From contig VSPF01000070.1 in assembly GCA_009775195.1 (NCBI GenBank), forward strand, positions 1 to 14,392: DNA of 14,392 nt, read 5' to 3'. The translations under genes were made by a program, and so were the position numbers. Below the pieces are notes generated by a model. That model had not been told where the DNA came from and searched no databases. It worked only from the letters and a program-made list of their open reading frames with translations. The DNA is from Muribaculaceae bacterium (GTDB taxonomy: Bacteria; Bacteroidota; Bacteroidia; Bacteroidales; Muribaculaceae). Numbering within the stretch: the stretch's first letter is position 1; each line of letters opens with the position of its first letter. This document shows, in pieces, positions 13,225 through 14,392 of this stretch.

Positions 13225-14392
13225 TTATTTTACCTGTGCGCCATTGGCAGTTTTTGCCGACGGGGCGGCGACGATGAGCTTGCTGTCGGAGTTGAGGGCC
13301 GACAATATCATGCCCTGCGACAGGATGCCGCGTATCTTTGCCGGGGCAAGGTTGGCGATAAAGAGAACCTGCTTGCCCACGAGCTGCTCGGGGCGGTAGC
13401 TCTGGGCTATGCCCGACACGATTGTGCGGTGATTGCCGGTGCCGTCGTCGATTTTGAAGCAGAGCAGCTTGTCGGCTTTCTTGACACGTTCGCACTCTAC
13501 CACGGTGCCCACACGGATATCGAGCTTCTCAAAGTCCTCTATCGAGCACTCGGCCTGTACGGGTGCCGGCTGCCATGCCTTGAGGGCGTTTTCTTTCTTG
13601 ATGGCCTCGAGGCGGTCGGTCTGCTTCTTGATGGCCTCGTCTTCTACCTTCTCGAAAAGCAGGTCGAGGGGCTTGAGCACGGTGCCGGGAGCAACGATGT
13701 CGCGACGGCCCATGTCTGACCATTTGCTGCCCTCGACGCCGAGCGACTTGGCAAGCTTTGCGGCGGCAAAAGGCATAAACGGCTCCATGGCCACGGCCAT
13801 GCTGCCACAAATCTGCAGGCATACATACATCACTGTGGCCACACGGGCGGGGTCGGTCTTTATTACCTTCCACGGTTCGCAGTCCTGCAGGTATTTGTTG
13901 CCCATACGCGCAATGCCCATCATGTCTTTGAGGGCTTCGCGGAAGTGGAAATTCTCGATATTGTCGGTAATCGACACCTTGAGGCGGTCGAGCTCGGCGA
14001 AAGCCTCGTTGTCAATGTCCTGATATTCGCCGGGGGCGGGCACGACGCCTTCGTAGTACTTGTTGGTAAGCACCACCACGCGGTTGACGAAGTTGCCGAG
14101 TATGGCGGCAAGCTCGTTGTTGTTGCGCGCCTGGAAATCGGCCCAGGTAAAGTCGTTGTCCTTGGTCTCGGGGGCATTGGCTGTCAGCACATAGCGCAGC
14201 ACGTCCTGCTTGCCGGGGAAGTCGGCCAGGTATTCGTGGAGCCATACGGCCCAGTTGCGCGAGGTCGAAATCTTGTCGCCCTCGAGGTTGAGGAATTCGT
14301 TGGCCGGCACGTTGTCGGGGAGCTGGAAGCCGTCGCCGTATGCCATGAGCATTGCCGGGAAGACGATGCAGTGGAACACGATATTGTCCTTG
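13225..14392 (-). CDS. metG: Methionine--tRNA ligase, C-terminal part (5' end outside window)
   Basis: This class I synthetase charges tRNA-Met in the cytoplasm. About 389 C-terminal residues are visible; the frame is open to the window edge, where KDNIVFHCIVFPAML continues the catalytic core, so the GTG at 14379 is an internal valine codon. The KMSKS signature appears as KISTS in NLEGDKISTSRNW. The anticodon-binding helical domain follows (FHFREALKDMMGIARMGNKY, EPWKVIKTD). Then a linker rich in K, E and A leads into the C-terminal tRNA-binding, EMAP-II-like OB domain (FEKLDIRVGTVVECERVKKA, TIVSGIAQ, PAKIRGILSQGMILSA), so this is the long, dimerising MetRS form. It is the first gene in view of the leftward directon, 27 bases ahead of ansA. 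The promoter lies outside the window. Confidence 0.97.
   Translation of the reverse strand, partial: KDNIVFHCIVFPAMLMAYGDGFQLPDNVPANEFLNLEGDKISTSRNWAVWLHEYLADFPGKQDVLRYVLTANAPETKDNDFTWADFQARNNNELAAILGNFVNRVVVLTNKYYEGVVPAPGEYQDIDNEAFAELDRLKVSITDNIENFHFREALKDMMGIARMGNKYLQDCEPWKVIKTDPARVATVMYVCLQICGSMAVAMEPFMPFAAAKLAKSLGVEGSKWSDMGRRDIVAPGTVLKPLDLLFEKVEDEAIKKQTDRLEAIKKENALKAWQPAPVQAECSIEDFEKLDIRVGTVVECERVKKADKLLCFKIDDGTGNHRTIVSGIAQSYRPEQLVGKQVLFIANLAPAKIRGILSQGMILSALNSDSKLIVAAPSAKTANGAQVK

Noticed and set aside
6713..14392. A novel defence or secretion gene cluster in the leftward directon
   Set aside because: Most genes belong to known housekeeping or envelope families, and no nuclease, helicase, ATPase or reverse transcriptase motif is seen; only two small genes remain unexplained.

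Overview
The window looks like chromosomal DNA from a GC-rich member of the Bacteroidales, plausibly a Muribaculaceae-type gut anaerobe. The grounds are the TAnnTTTG-type promoter elements (the Bacteroidetes -7 motif), the lack of strong Shine-Dalgarno sequences, Bacteroidetes-type gene content (DUF4292 lipoprotein, T9SS-like C-terminal domain, long Nif3 with an insert) and an oxygen-detoxifying flavodiiron protein. The family-level placement is inference. Coding density is very high, and I see no tRNA, rRNA, CRISPR array, insertion sequence or phage gene.

Left part, plus strand (1-3142): the 3' two thirds of aspS (cut by the window edge), a Nif3-family dinuclear-metal protein, and a coiled-coil/zinc-ribbon protein. 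The three are tightly spaced, with an extra promoter inside the end of nif3, and the block ends at a strong 13-bp terminator hairpin.

Middle (3143-5307): an AT-rich patch carries a HicA/HicB toxin-antitoxin pair. It has a good promoter in front of hicA, a second plausible promoter in the hicA-hicB gap, and inverted repeats and a shared heptamer that could be HicB operators. Next comes a flavodiiron protein (FprA type) behind a tandem pair of identical -7 elements.

Right part, minus strand (5304-14392): one nine-gene directon running right to left. It contains metG (5' end beyond the window), a type I L-asparaginase, a small secreted protein that is mostly a T9SS-like C-terminal domain, an unrecognised tail-anchored protein with MORN-like motifs, dut, a periplasmic TPR protein, a DUF4292 lipoprotein, an EnvC-like degenerate LytM protein, and a Wzx-type flippase. 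Gaps run from -16 to +27 bases, so it is probably one transcript or a few nested ones. Its first half is housekeeping (translation, asparagine catabolism, nucleotide hygiene) and its second half is cell envelope (periplasmic TPR, lipoprotein, murein-hydrolase activator, polysaccharide flippase). The directon meets the flavodiiron gene head-on, and the two stop codons overlap in a TTAA palindrome.

Most of the window is ordinary conserved genome. The parts most worth a second look are the double-promoter hicAB module, the two poorly understood small genes between ansA and dut, and the organisation of the long directon. I did not find convincing evidence of a wholly new system.
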